Shown piece after piece: positions 1-7,508 of a stretch of 64,000 bases of DNA. This DNA comes from Sphingobium cyanobacteriorum (lineage in GTDB: Bacteria > Pseudomonadota > Alphaproteobacteria > Sphingomonadales > Sphingomonadaceae), in NCBI RefSeq assembly GCF_030580935.1, contig NZ_JAUQOM010000002.1, forward strand, positions 186,001-250,000, in the 5' to 3' direction. The notes under the pieces were generated by a model. The model was not told where the DNA came from, did no database searches, and saw only the letters and a list, made by a program, of their open reading frames with translations. The translations under genes were made by a program, and so were the position numbers. Positions within the stretch are counted from its first letter, which is position 1. Each line of letters begins with the position of its first letter.

Positions 1-2
1 GG

Positions 3-1142
3 GCGCCATCGTCCTTTGTCCCCCAAGGCTGGCTTGGTACGGGCCGGCTTGCGCTTGATCTCGGCTTCGATCTGGATTTGTGGGGCAAGAACAGGGCGTC
101 GCTGGCCGCGGCAACATCCGATGCGCGCGCGGCGGCGATCGATGCACAACAGGCACGGTTGGCGCTCAGCACCGCGATTGCCGACGCTTATGCCGATCTT
201 GTCCGCCTGCATGATGACGCCGAAATCGCGCAGCGCACACTCGACATTCGCATGGCCAGCCAGATGCTGGTCGCGGAACGGCGGCGCAATGGGCTGGAAA
301 CACGCGGAAGCGTGCGCCAGGCCGACGCCACCGTCTCTTCGGCCAGAGCGCAACTGGCTGGCGCACAGATGGCGATCGCCCTGCGCCGGCATCAGATCGC
401 CGCGCTGATCGGCGCCGGGCCTGATCGCGGCCTCTCCATCGTCCGTCCGCGGGTCGGCGCGCTCGCGCCACTCGGCCTGCCTGCCGATGTGACCACGAAT
501 CTGGTCGCCCGCCGTCCCGATGTCGCTGCCGCCCTCGCGCGCGCGCAAGCGGCCGCAAGCCGGATAAAGGTGGCGCGTGCCGATTTCTATCCGGCCGTGC
601 GCCTGAGCGCGCTGATCGGCGTGCAGTCGCTCGGTTACGAGACGCTGTTTGCTAACAACGTCATTTCCGCCGGCCGGCGGGCTTTCACCGACACGCTCTT
701 TTCGAAGGATTCGCTGTTCGGCAATGCCGGGCCGGCGATCAGCCTGCCGATTTTCCATGGTGGCGCGTTGCAGGCACAGTATCGCGGCGCCCGCGCCAGC
801 TATGACGAAGCGGTCGCTGCCTATGACAAGACGGTCTTGACCGCCTATCAGCAGGTCGCCGACGCCGTCACCATGCGCAAAACGCTCGACCAGCGCCTGA
901 TCGACGCACGGGCGGCGGTGGCAGCGTCGCAGGACGCCTATGACATTGCGCAGAAACGGTACAAGGGTGGCCTGTCCACTTATCTCGACGTTCTGAATGT
1001 CGAGGACCAGTTGCTGGCTGCGCGGCAGGCGCTGGCCGGACTGGAAGCGAGCGCTTTTTCCACTGATATTGCTCTTGTCCGTGCGCTGGGCGGTGGCTTC
1101 AGCGACGGCGAAACTCTCTCCAAGGACCAACCGCATGGCTGA
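3..1142 (+). CDS. NodT-family outer membrane efflux protein, 5' truncated by the window edge
   Basis: This is the outer membrane channel of a tripartite efflux pump. The reading frame is open from the first bases of the window, so the lipoprotein signal and N-terminus are missing; about 379 residues remain. The visible protein has the alternating coiled-coil helices of the OMF family, a 'DLGFDLDLWGKNR' segment near its start, 'ARRPDVAAA' in the middle and 'ISLPIFHGGALQAQ' later, all typical of NodT-like proteins. The stop codon overlaps the start of the EmrA-like gene (ATGGCTGA), so the two are translationally coupled, and an EmrB-like transporter follows. The substrate cannot be read from sequence. 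Family assignment is firm; an exact gene name is not justified. Confidence 0.93.
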   Translation, partial: APSSFVPQGWLGTGRLALDLGFDLDLWGKNRASLAAATSDARAAAIDAQQARLALSTAIADAYADLVRLHDDAEIAQRTLDIRMASQMLVAERRRNGLETRGSVRQADATVSSARAQLAGAQMAIALRRHQIAALIGAGPDRGLSIVRPRVGALAPLGLPADVTTNLVARRPDVAAALARAQAAASRIKVARADFYPAVRLSALIGVQSLGYETLFANNVISAGRRAFTDTLFSKDSLFGNAGPAISLPIFHGGALQAQYRGARASYDEAVAAYDKTVLTAYQQVADAVTMRKTLDQRLIDARAAVAASQDAYDIAQKRYKGGLSTYLDVLNVEDQLLAARQALAGLEASAFSTDIALVRALGGGFSDGETLSKDQPHG

Positions 1143-2280
1143 TGTCGCCCTTGATGCCCCCGACGTACAGCAGGAGGAGCAGGAAGCGCGCCAGTCCGCG
1201 CGCAAGACATGGTTGATCCGTCTGGCGCTTGTCGTGATCGTCGGCGGGCTGTTGTGGACGGCCTGGTATCTGCTGGTCGGGCGCAATCATGTCAGCACTG
1301 ACAATGCCTATGTAAATGCGGAAATGGCCCAGGTGACGCCGCTGATTTCAGCGCAGGCTACCGAAGTGCTGGTCAGCGACACGCAGCCGGTCAGGAAGGG
1401 CGACATTCTGGTCAGGCTGGACCCGACCAATGCGCGGATCGCGATCGCGCAGGCGCAAGCCGATCTGGCCGAGGCACGCCGCCGTTTCCGCCAGACGCTG
1501 GCGACCAGCCAGTCGCTGGCGGCACAGGTGGACGCCCGCAGCGCGGACATCGTTCAGGCACGCGCGCAACTCGCCACCGCCCAGGCCGATTTCGACAAGG
1601 CACGCATCGACCTGCAACGGCGCGAGGCGCTGGTCGGCGACGGCGCCGTGTCGGGCGATGAAGTGACGGCCGCGCGCAAGGGTTATGCCGCCGCCAAGGC
1701 CGCGCTCGACCTGGCCCGCGCCGGGGTCCAGACCGCGCAGGCGACACGCGGGGCGGCGACCGGCCAGCTACAGGCCAATGATGCGTTGGTGCGCGGATCG
1801 ACGATCGACACCGATCCGGCGGTGATGGCCGCCCAGGCGAAGCTGGAATCGGCGCAACTTGATCTTGCCCGCACGGTCATCCGCGCGCCCATCGATGGCG
1901 TCGTCACCAAAAGGCAGGTGCAGGTCGGCCAGCGCGTGGCCCAGGGCAATGCCATCATGACCATCGTTCCGCTCGCCCATCTCTATGTCGATGCCAATTT
2001 CAAGGAGTGGCAACTGCGCCAGGTGAAGGTCGGGATGCCCGCGACCGTCACGTCAGACCTGTATGGCACGGACGTTGTCTATCATGGCAAGGTGGTGGGC
2101 TTTTCCGCCGGCACCGGGTCGTCCATGGCGCTGATCCCGGCACAGAATGCGACGGGCAACTGGATCAAGGTGGTGCAGCGCCTGCCGCTTCGGATCGCGC
2201 TCGATCCCAGGGAGCTGGCCGCCCACCCATTGCGTGTCGGCCTATCCATGGATGTCGAGATCGACCTTGCCGCGAAATGA
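1135..2280 (+). CDS. EmrA/HlyD-family membrane fusion protein of an efflux pump
   Basis: This 381-residue periplasmic adaptor links the inner membrane transporter to the outer membrane channel. Residues about 25-45 form the single membrane anchor. They are followed by 'STDNAYVNAEMAQVTPLISA', which opens the lipoyl-like half-domain, a long Ala/Gln-rich coiled coil (about 95-215) and the returning half 'VIRAPIDGVVTKRQVQVGQ'. The C-terminal segment with 'DANFKEWQLRQVKVG' is typical of EmrA. I chose the ATG overlapping the upstream stop rather than a longer open frame, because the hydrophobic anchor then sits at the usual distance. It lies 13 bases before the EmrB-like gene, so the three genes form one operon. 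Confidence 0.93.
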   Translation: MADVALDAPDVQQEEQEARQSARKTWLIRLALVVIVGGLLWTAWYLLVGRNHVSTDNAYVNAEMAQVTPLISAQATEVLVSDTQPVRKGDILVRLDPTNARIAIAQAQADLAEARRRFRQTLATSQSLAAQVDARSADIVQARAQLATAQADFDKARIDLQRREALVGDGAVSGDEVTAARKGYAAAKAALDLARAGVQTAQATRGAATGQLQANDALVRGSTIDTDPAVMAAQAKLESAQLDLARTVIRAPIDGVVTKRQVQVGQRVAQGNAIMTIVPLAHLYVDANFKEWQLRQVKVGMPATVTSDLYGTDVVYHGKVVGFSAGTGSSMALIPAQNATGNWIKVVQRLPLRIALDPRELAAHPLRVGLSMDVEIDLAAK

Positions 2281-2293
2281 GGACAGCCGGGCG

Positions 2294-3823
2294 ATGAGCG
2301 GCGACGACAATATTTTTGCACGGCTGTCCCCGCGTACCCGGACCCTGGCGGGGATGGTGCTGGCGCTCAGCAACCTGATGGTGGTGCTGGACCTGACGAT
2401 CGCCAATGTTTCGGTGCCGCATATCGCGGGTAATCTGGGCATTTCTGCTGATCAGGGCACCTGGATCATTACATCCTATGCCGTGTCAGAGGCGATCTGC
2501 GTACCGTTGACCGGCTGGCTGGCGATGCGCTTTGGCGCGGTGCGCATGTTCACCCTGTCGATGATCGGTTTCGGCCTTTTCTCCCTGCTGTGCGGCCTGT
2601 CCATGACGCTGGGCATGCTGGTCGTCTGCCGCATCGGGCAGGGCCTTTGCGGCGGTCCGATCATGCCGATGTCCCAGACATTGCTGCTGCGCATCTTCCC
2701 GCCCGAAGCGCGCGGTCGCGCCATGGGGCTATGGGCCATGACCACGCTGGTCGGACCTGCGCTCGGCCCGATCGTGGGCGGCTATATCAGCGACAACTGG
2801 AGCTGGCACTGGATCTTCTTCATCAATCTGCCGATCGCGGCACTGTGCATCTTCGCGGCGCTCGCATTGTTGCGGCCGGTGGAAACGCACATGGTCAGGG
2901 TGCCGATCGACAAGGTCGGGCTGTTCCTGCTGATATTCTGGATCGGCTGCCTGCAGATCATGCTGGATATCGGCCGCGATCATGACTGGTTTGCCGATCC
3001 GTTGATCGTGACGCTGGGGCTGCTGGCAATCATTGGCTTCGTCGCCTTCGTCATCTGGGAACTGACCGAAGAGCATCCGGTGGTCGATCTGCGGGTGTTC
3101 CGTCATATTGGTTTCAGCTCCGGCCTTTTCACCATGTCGCTTTGCTATGGGGCCTATTTCGCGAGCATCGTCGTGATCCCACAATGGTTGCAGACGTCGA
3201 TGGGCTATACCGCGTCCTGGTCCGGCATCGTAACGGCGCAGACGGCGATGGCGGCGTTGTTCACGGCGCCGATCGCCGGATTCCTGCTCTCGCGGGTCGA
3301 TGTGCGGCTGATGATTTCCGGCGCTGTCGCCTGGGTCGGCATCATGTCGCTGGTGCGCGCGCATTGGACCAGCGACATCGATTTCGGAACGATGTTGATC
3401 CCGCAATTTCTTCAGGGCTTTGCGCTGCCCTTTTTCTTCATCCCGCTGACCACGCTGACATTGGGATCGGTTTTGCCACGGGAAACCGCGTCGGCGGCGG
3501 GCCTGCAAAATTTCGTGCGGACCATGGCGATAGCGATCGCCACCTCGCTGGTGCTGACGGAATGGGGGGATTCGCAGCGTGTGGCGCGCAATGCGATGGC
3601 GAACGTGCTTCAGCCCGACCAGACACAATCGGTGCTGTCGGGGGTCGGCCTGTCGTCCGAGCAGGCCCGGCAGATGATTTCGAACCTGGTCGAACAGGAA
3701 GCCATCGTCATCGCGGTGGACCATGTATTCTTCTTGTCGGCCATCATCCTGTTCGTGGCGGCGCTGGCCGTCTGGATCGCGCCCAAGCCCAGGGCCAGTG
3801 TCGATACCTCTGCCGCCCATTGA
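2294..3823 (+). CDS. EmrB-like DHA2-family drug:proton antiporter (MFS)
   Basis: This is a 509-residue inner membrane transporter of the 14-helix DHA2 branch of the major facilitator superfamily. It expels drugs or toxic compounds using the proton gradient. The family motifs are visible: 'WIITSYAVSEAICVPLTGWL' in helix 2, 'MRFG' in the following loop, 'CRIGQGLCGGPIMPMSQ' in helix 4 and 'LVGPALGPIVGGYI' (antiporter motif C) in helix 5. The ATG at 2294 begins 13 bases after the EmrA-like stop, and longer versions of the frame run into that gene. It is the last gene of the efflux operon; the next gene starts 170 bases away. The substrate is unknown. Confidence 0.94.
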   Translation: MSGDDNIFARLSPRTRTLAGMVLALSNLMVVLDLTIANVSVPHIAGNLGISADQGTWIITSYAVSEAICVPLTGWLAMRFGAVRMFTLSMIGFGLFSLLCGLSMTLGMLVVCRIGQGLCGGPIMPMSQTLLLRIFPPEARGRAMGLWAMTTLVGPALGPIVGGYISDNWSWHWIFFINLPIAALCIFAALALLRPVETHMVRVPIDKVGLFLLIFWIGCLQIMLDIGRDHDWFADPLIVTLGLLAIIGFVAFVIWELTEEHPVVDLRVFRHIGFSSGLFTMSLCYGAYFASIVVIPQWLQTSMGYTASWSGIVTAQTAMAALFTAPIAGFLLSRVDVRLMISGAVAWVGIMSLVRAHWTSDIDFGTMLIPQFLQGFALPFFFIPLTTLTLGSVLPRETASAAGLQNFVRTMAIAIATSLVLTEWGDSQRVARNAMANVLQPDQTQSVLSGVGLSSEQARQMISNLVEQEAIVIAVDHVFFLSAIILFVAALAVWIAPKPRASVDTSAAH

Positions 3824-3993
3824 CGATCACAGGCCGATGTGGCGGTCGATGCGGCCGGGGCTGAGGCGGAAAACAAGGACATATCTTTCCTGCGTGCAGG
3901 GCAGCGGGCGGCAGGAAACAAACGTCGAGTCCCGCCACCCGATTGACGCGGCGCAGCATCACGGTCAGTTACGGGGCAAAAGGGGCGGGACAG

Positions 3994-4575
3994 ATGCGAA
4001 TCGTCATCATCGACGACAGCGGTTTGCGCGCGACGGTCCTGGAGGAGGGGCTGCGCGAGGCAGGCTATGACGATATTCACATCGTTCCCCCGCGCGGCGC
4101 GTTCGTCGCGCGGCTGGAACGCATGGCGCCCGATGTCGTGCTGATGGACCTGGGCAGTCCCAGCCGCGACACGCTGGAGGAGATGCTGACCGTCAGTCGA
4201 GCGCTCGCCCGGCCGATCGCCATGTTCGTGGACCAGTCGGACGAGGCCATGATCGGCGCGGCGATCGACGCGGGCGTGTCCGCCTATGTCGTCGATGGCC
4301 TGCGCAAGGAGCGGGTCAAGCCGGTGCTGGAACTGGCGGTGCGCCGCTTCAACGCCTTCGCCAAGATACAGAGCGAACTGGATGAGGCCCGCACGGCGCT
4401 GTCCGACCGCAAGATCATCGATCGTGCCAAGTCGATCCTGATGAACCAGCGCAACCTGTCCGAACAGGACGCCTATGCGCTGTTGCGGTCGAGCGCGATG
4501 AACCAGGGCAAGAAGATCGTGGATGTGGCGCAGGCGCTGATCACCGCCAGCGACCTGTTGGGAGGGGGATTATGA
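3994..4575 (+). CDS. nasT: NasT-like ANTAR-domain antiterminator (nitrate/nitrite regulator)
   Basis: This 193-residue RNA-binding regulator has a receiver-like domain (about 1-120; acidic pair D7-D8 and candidate acceptor D52) followed by a C-terminal ANTAR domain (about 130-186: 'IIDRAKSILMNQRNLSEQDA'). In known systems NasT binds leader RNA and prevents termination when nitrate is present, while NasS holds it inactive otherwise. The next gene, overlapping by four bases (ATGA), encodes NasS, and two leaders with ANTAR-type hairpins lie downstream before narK and nirB, so the assignment is strong. The start at 3994 is preceded by the purine-rich 'AGGGGCGGGA'. An upstream ATG-less extension in the same frame adds residues with no receiver-domain counterpart. 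Confidence 0.93.
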   Translation: MRIVIIDDSGLRATVLEEGLREAGYDDIHIVPPRGAFVARLERMAPDVVLMDLGSPSRDTLEEMLTVSRALARPIAMFVDQSDEAMIGAAIDAGVSAYVVDGLRKERVKPVLELAVRRFNAFAKIQSELDEARTALSDRKIIDRAKSILMNQRNLSEQDAYALLRSSAMNQGKKIVDVAQALITASDLLGGGL

Positions 4576-5786
4576 CGACGGGCCTGAAAATCGCCTTCCT
4601 GCCGCTGACCGATGCCGCCGTGCTGGTGGCTGCGCGCGAACAGGGCTTTGCCGAGGAAGAGGGGCTGGCCCTCGACCTCGTCCGCACGACGAGCTGGGCG
4701 ACCTTGCGCGATCGGCTGGTGTTCGGCCAGGTCCATGCCGCGCACATGCTGGCGCCGCTCGCCGTGGCGGTTACGCTGGGTTTGAGCCAGCAGGCCGCGC
4801 CGCTCGCCGCGCCCTACAAGCTCAACGTCAATGGCAATATGCTGGTGATGGCCAGCGGCTTTGCCGCCGCGCTGGACCCTGATCTGGCTGCACGGCTGGC
4901 CGATCCGCTGGGCACCGCGCATGATTTTGCCGCCGCGATCGGCCTGTGGCGGCGCAAGCCTGTGATCGGCGTCGTGCACCGTTTTTCCAGCCATGCGATC
5001 ATGCTGCGTTACTGGCTGGCGAGCGCGGGCGTGGACCCGGACAGGGATGTGGTGCTGCGCGTATTGCCGCCATCTTTGACCGTGGAGGCCATTCGCGCGG
5101 GCGAGATTGACGGCTTCATCGCGGGTGAACCCTGGGGCAGCGCGGCGGTGGATGCGGGCCTGGCGGAGACGGTGGCGATTGGCGAGCGCATCTGGCGGCG
5201 CGGGGTGGAGAAGGTGCTGGCCTTTCGCGAACCCTGGCTGGAGGGGAATCCCGATACGGTGGATCGGCTGCTGCGTGCGCTGGTGCGGGCGGCGGCTTGG
5301 TGTGACGATCCGGGCAATCATCCCGCGCTGGCGGTTCTGCTGGCCGATCCGCGCTATGTCGACCAGCCGGCCGATTGCATCCTGCGGGCGCTGAGCGGGC
5401 AGATCATTGCGCGGACCGGCCAGCCACCGATCAGCAGTCCCGACTTCATGCTGTTCAGCCGCGAAGCGACACCCTTTCCCTGGCGCAGTCAGGCGCTGTG
5501 GATCTATTCGCAACTCGTGCGCTGGAACATGGTCGCGCATGATGCGGCCACTGTCGCCAAAGCGGGTGCGGTGTTCCGTCCCGACATCTTCCGTCGCGCG
5601 CTGGCTGGCAGCAATGTGCCGATGCCCGGCGCCAGCATGAAGCTGGAAGGTGCGGTGCATATGCCGCTGGCCGTTGGATCGCGGCAGGGCGAACTGACCC
5701 TTGGGCCGGATCATTTCTTTGACGGGCGGGTGTTCGATCCCGAACGGATCGATGACTTTCTGGCGAGTTTCACGCCGTCACGTTGA
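4572..5786 (+). CDS. nasS: NasS-like nitrate/nitrite sensor (NrtA-family binding protein)
   Basis: This 404-residue protein is related to the periplasmic nitrate-binding proteins NrtA and NasF but has no signal peptide: it begins 'MTTGLKIAFLPLTDAAVLVA'. That fits a cytoplasmic sensor rather than a transporter component. The family fold shows in 'VHAAHMLAPLAVAVTLGL', 'LRVLPPSLTVEAIRAGEIDG' and 'FIAGEPWGSAAVDAG'. In characterised systems NasS binds and blocks NasT until nitrate or nitrite binds NasS. The start overlaps the nasT stop, giving coupled translation and matched amounts. No ABC transporter genes for nitrate follow; an MFS transporter (narK) takes that role here. Confidence 0.92.
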   Translation: MTTGLKIAFLPLTDAAVLVAAREQGFAEEEGLALDLVRTTSWATLRDRLVFGQVHAAHMLAPLAVAVTLGLSQQAAPLAAPYKLNVNGNMLVMASGFAAALDPDLAARLADPLGTAHDFAAAIGLWRRKPVIGVVHRFSSHAIMLRYWLASAGVDPDRDVVLRVLPPSLTVEAIRAGEIDGFIAGEPWGSAAVDAGLAETVAIGERIWRRGVEKVLAFREPWLEGNPDTVDRLLRALVRAAAWCDDPGNHPALAVLLADPRYVDQPADCILRALSGQIIARTGQPPISSPDFMLFSREATPFPWRSQALWIYSQLVRWNMVAHDAATVAKAGAVFRPDIFRRALAGSNVPMPGASMKLEGAVHMPLAVGSRQGELTLGPDHFFDGRVFDPERIDDFLASFTPSR

Positions 5787-5807
5787 AGTTTCACGAAATT
5801 TTGCGCC

Positions 5808-5836
5808 TTGCAACATGAAGCGATTCGCGGGATAAG
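5808..5836 (+). promoter_or_regulatory. Predicted sigma70-like promoter of the narK leader transcript
   Basis: A TTGCAA -35 element and a GATAAG -10 element, each matching four of six consensus bases, are separated by exactly 17 bases. A start near 5843 would place all leader hairpins inside the transcript. This is a visual prediction supported mainly by the leader behind it. Confidence 0.4.
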
Positions 5837-5845
5837 ATGAAGATC

Positions 5846-5866
5846 GCGCGACGAAGCGCGCTTTTT
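5846..5866 (+). terminator. Short GC hairpin with T-run after nasS
   Basis: GCGCG and CGCGC pair around the loop ACGAAG and are followed by five T residues. It could weakly end nasTS transcription or be the first structure of the narK leader. The loop has A at position 4, not G, so it does not fit the ANTAR hexaloop rule. Confidence 0.35.
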
Positions 5867-5876
5867 CCGGATGTGC

Positions 5877-5927
5877 CGTCCCAAGGGTGGGATGCCATCC
5901 TCACCCTATTTCGCAGCAAAGCCGCTG
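5877..5927 (+). promoter_or_regulatory. ANTAR-target leader RNA upstream of narK (two hexaloop hairpins)
   Basis: Two stem-loops have six-base loops with A at position 1 and G at position 4, the signature of RNA bound by ANTAR dimers. P1 (5877-5894) is CGTCCC-AAGGGT-GGGATG. P2 (5914-5927) is CAGC-AAAGCC-GCTG. The 3' side of P2 (GCCGCTG) is also the 5' arm of the terminator that follows, so forming P2 would prevent termination. This is the arrangement known for NasT and AmiR antitermination. The hairpins are read directly from the bases; binding by the adjacent NasT is inferred. Confidence 0.85.
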
Positions 5928-5971
5928 ATCGGATCACGCCTTGAAACGTGAATCCGGCCTGCGGCTTTTTT
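5921..5971 (+). terminator. Attenuator terminator in the narK leader
   Basis: GCCGC...CGGAT...CACG pairs with CGTG...ATCCG...GCGGC across an internal loop and a small bulge. The hairpin is followed by six T residues, 32 bases before the narK ATG. Its 5' arm is shared with ANTAR hairpin P2, so the two structures are mutually exclusive. It should stop narK transcription unless NasT intervenes. Confidence 0.82.
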
Positions 5972-6003
5972 CGTGTCGATTTTCCATATATTGGGGACGT
6001 AGC

Positions 6004-7248
6004 ATGGCAACCGCTTATTGGGATCGCGAAGGACAGGACGCCGTGCCTGTCGTCGCGACCAGCTTCTGGAAGGCCGGTCACACGCCGACCTTGATCGCCG
6101 CCTTTCTCTATTTCGACCTCGCCTTCATGGTGTGGGTGCTGTTGGGGCCGTTGGCGCCGATGATCGCAAAGACGCTGGCGCTGACACCGGCGGAAAAGGG
6201 CCTGATGGTCGCGACCCCGACCCTGGCCGGCGCTTTGTTGCGGGTGGTCAACGGCCTGCTGGTCGATCGGATCGGCCCGAAAATGGCGGGGGCGATCAGT
6301 CAGGTCATCGTGATCGCCGGCCTGTTCACGGCCTGGATATTGGGCGTCAACAGCTTCGGCGGCACGCTGGCACTGGGCGTCATTCTGGGGTTTGCCGGGG
6401 CGAGTTTCGCGATCGCGCTGCCGCTTGCCAGCCGCTGGTATCCGGCTGAACATCAGGGCAAGGCGATGGGCCTGGCTGGCATGGGCAATTCCGGCACCGT
6501 GCTCGCTTCGCTGTTCGCACCGGGCCTGGCCAAGCTGTTCGGCTGGAATGCGGTGCTGGGCCTGGCCTGTATTCCGCTTTCGATCGTTTTCGTCGCCTAT
6601 ATGCTGATGGCCAAGGACGCGCCCAATGCACCTGCGCCCAAGAGGATCGTGGAATATTTCACGCCCTTGAAACAGGCTGACGCCTGGTGGCTGATGGCCT
6701 TCTATTCCGTCACTTTCGGCGGCTTTGTGGGTCTGGCGGCATCCCTGCCGATCTACTTCACCGACCAGTTCGGCCTGACCCCGATCGTTGCTGGCTATTG
6801 CACCGCTGGCTGCGTGTTCGCCGGGTCGCTGGTGCGGCCGATGGGCGGGGCGCTGGCTGACCGGATCGGTGGCGTGAAGGCGCTGATGATGGTCTATCTT
6901 GTCGCCGCGCTGGCGCTGACAGGTGTTGCTTATGCGAGCACGCTGGGGAGTGCGCTTGGCCTGTTCGTGCTGGCGATGCTGGCGCTGGGCACGGGGAATG
7001 GTTCGGTATTCCAGCTTGTGCCGCAGCGCTTCAAAGCGGAGATCGGCATCATGACCGGCCTGGTCGGCATGGCGGGCGGCATTGGCGGTTTCTACCTTGC
7101 CAGCTCGCTGGGCCTGGCCAAACAATTCACTGGCAGCTTCGCGCCCGGTTTCCTGATATTTGCCGGTCTTTCGCTCCTTGCCTTTGCAGGCATCGCCCTG
7201 GTCAAAGCCAAGTGGCGTGCGACCTGGATCAGTGGCGCGCGCATCTGA
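6004..7248 (+). CDS. narK: NarK/NasA-type nitrate/nitrite MFS transporter
   Basis: This 414-residue, 12-helix inner membrane transporter moves nitrate and/or nitrite. Both nitrate-porter signatures are present: 'AGMGNSGTVLASLFAPGLA' in helix 5 and 'ALGTGNGSVFQLVPQRF' in helix 11. These Gly-Asn-rich helices line the anion path in the NNP family. I chose ATG 6004, preceded by 'GGGGACG', over an in-frame TTG at 5941, because the latter lies inside the attenuator hairpin. The gene stands between the narK leader and a second leader that controls nirBD-nasA, so uptake and reduction appear to answer to one regulator. Uptake for assimilation is the likely role. Confidence 0.95.
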   Translation: MATAYWDREGQDAVPVVATSFWKAGHTPTLIAAFLYFDLAFMVWVLLGPLAPMIAKTLALTPAEKGLMVATPTLAGALLRVVNGLLVDRIGPKMAGAISQVIVIAGLFTAWILGVNSFGGTLALGVILGFAGASFAIALPLASRWYPAEHQGKAMGLAGMGNSGTVLASLFAPGLAKLFGWNAVLGLACIPLSIVFVAYMLMAKDAPNAPAPKRIVEYFTPLKQADAWWLMAFYSVTFGGFVGLAASLPIYFTDQFGLTPIVAGYCTAGCVFAGSLVRPMGGALADRIGGVKALMMVYLVAALALTGVAYASTLGSALGLFVLAMLALGTGNGSVFQLVPQRFKAEIGIMTGLVGMAGGIGGFYLASSLGLAKQFTGSFAPGFLIFAGLSLLAFAGIALVKAKWRATWISGARI

Positions 7249-7259
7249 GTTGGAGAGGA

Positions 7260-7295
7260 GGGCGGCGGCCGTTCAGGATCGCCGCCCCGGCTTTT
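7260..7295 (+). terminator. Hairpin terminator after narK
   Basis: GGGCGGC (7260-7266) pairs with GCCGCCC (7281-7287), followed by CGGCTTTTT. It lies 12 bases after the narK stop and would separate narK from the next transcript, which has its own predicted promoter. Confidence 0.55.
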
Positions 7296-7319
7296 TCGCC
7301 GACCGGCGCATTGAATCGC

Positions 7320-7348
7320 TTGAGCTGGTCGTCGATTCACTTTATGTT
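7320..7348 (+). promoter_or_regulatory. Predicted sigma70-like promoter of the nirB leader transcript
   Basis: TTGAGC and TATGTT, each matching four of six consensus bases, are spaced by 17 bases. Transcription would start near 7355, just before the first hexaloop hairpin at 7358. It is predicted by eye and supported by its position. Confidence 0.42.
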
Positions 7349-7357
7349 GCAGTGCAA

Positions 7358-7439
7358 GGGACAAAGCTGTCCCATCAACCATAGCGGAAGCGGTCCACGG
7401 ACGGATCACTGAAGCGCTTATGATGGCAAGGCCGCCATC
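7358..7439 (+). promoter_or_regulatory. ANTAR-target leader RNA upstream of nirBD-nasA (three hexaloop hairpins)
   Basis: Three successive stem-loops carry six-base loops with A1 and G4: GGGAC-AAAGCT-GTCCC (7358-7373), GGTCC-ACGGAC-GGATC (7392-7407, one G-T pair) and GATGGC-AAGGCC-GCCATC (7422-7439). The last shares GCCGCCATC with the terminator's 5' arm, so it can act as an anti-terminator. ANTAR targets usually need two such loops; either upstream hairpin could partner the last one. Together with the narK leader this makes a NasT regulon inside 3.5 kb. Confidence 0.85.
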
Positions 7440-7484
7440 CAGACTTTCGGTTTTCGAACCGGGGGTCTGGATGGCGGCTTTTTT
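7431..7484 (+). terminator. Strong attenuator terminator in the nirB leader
   Basis: A 14-base perfect stem (GCCGCCATCCAGAC with GTCTGGATGGCGGC) encloses an inner CGGTT-TTCG-AACCG hairpin and is followed by six T residues. It ends 24 bases before the nirB ATG. Such a strong terminator inside a leader implies regulated read-through. Confidence 0.93.
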
Positions 7485-7508
7485 GTTTTTCTTCTCCGGA
7501 GACACAGG

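Noticed and set aside
4572..5786. nasS as a periplasmic nitrate-binding transport protein
   Set aside because: There is no signal peptide or Tat motif, no ABC permease or ATPase follows, and it is coupled to nasT.
5846..5866. GCGCG-ACGAAG-CGCGC as the first ANTAR hexaloop of the narK leader
   Set aside because: Position 4 of the loop is A, not G. The hairpin at 5877-5894 satisfies the rule and is better placed.
5941..6003. TTG at 5941 as the narK start
   Set aside because: It lies inside the attenuator hairpin, has no ribosome site, and the added residues have no family counterpart. ATG 6004 fits.
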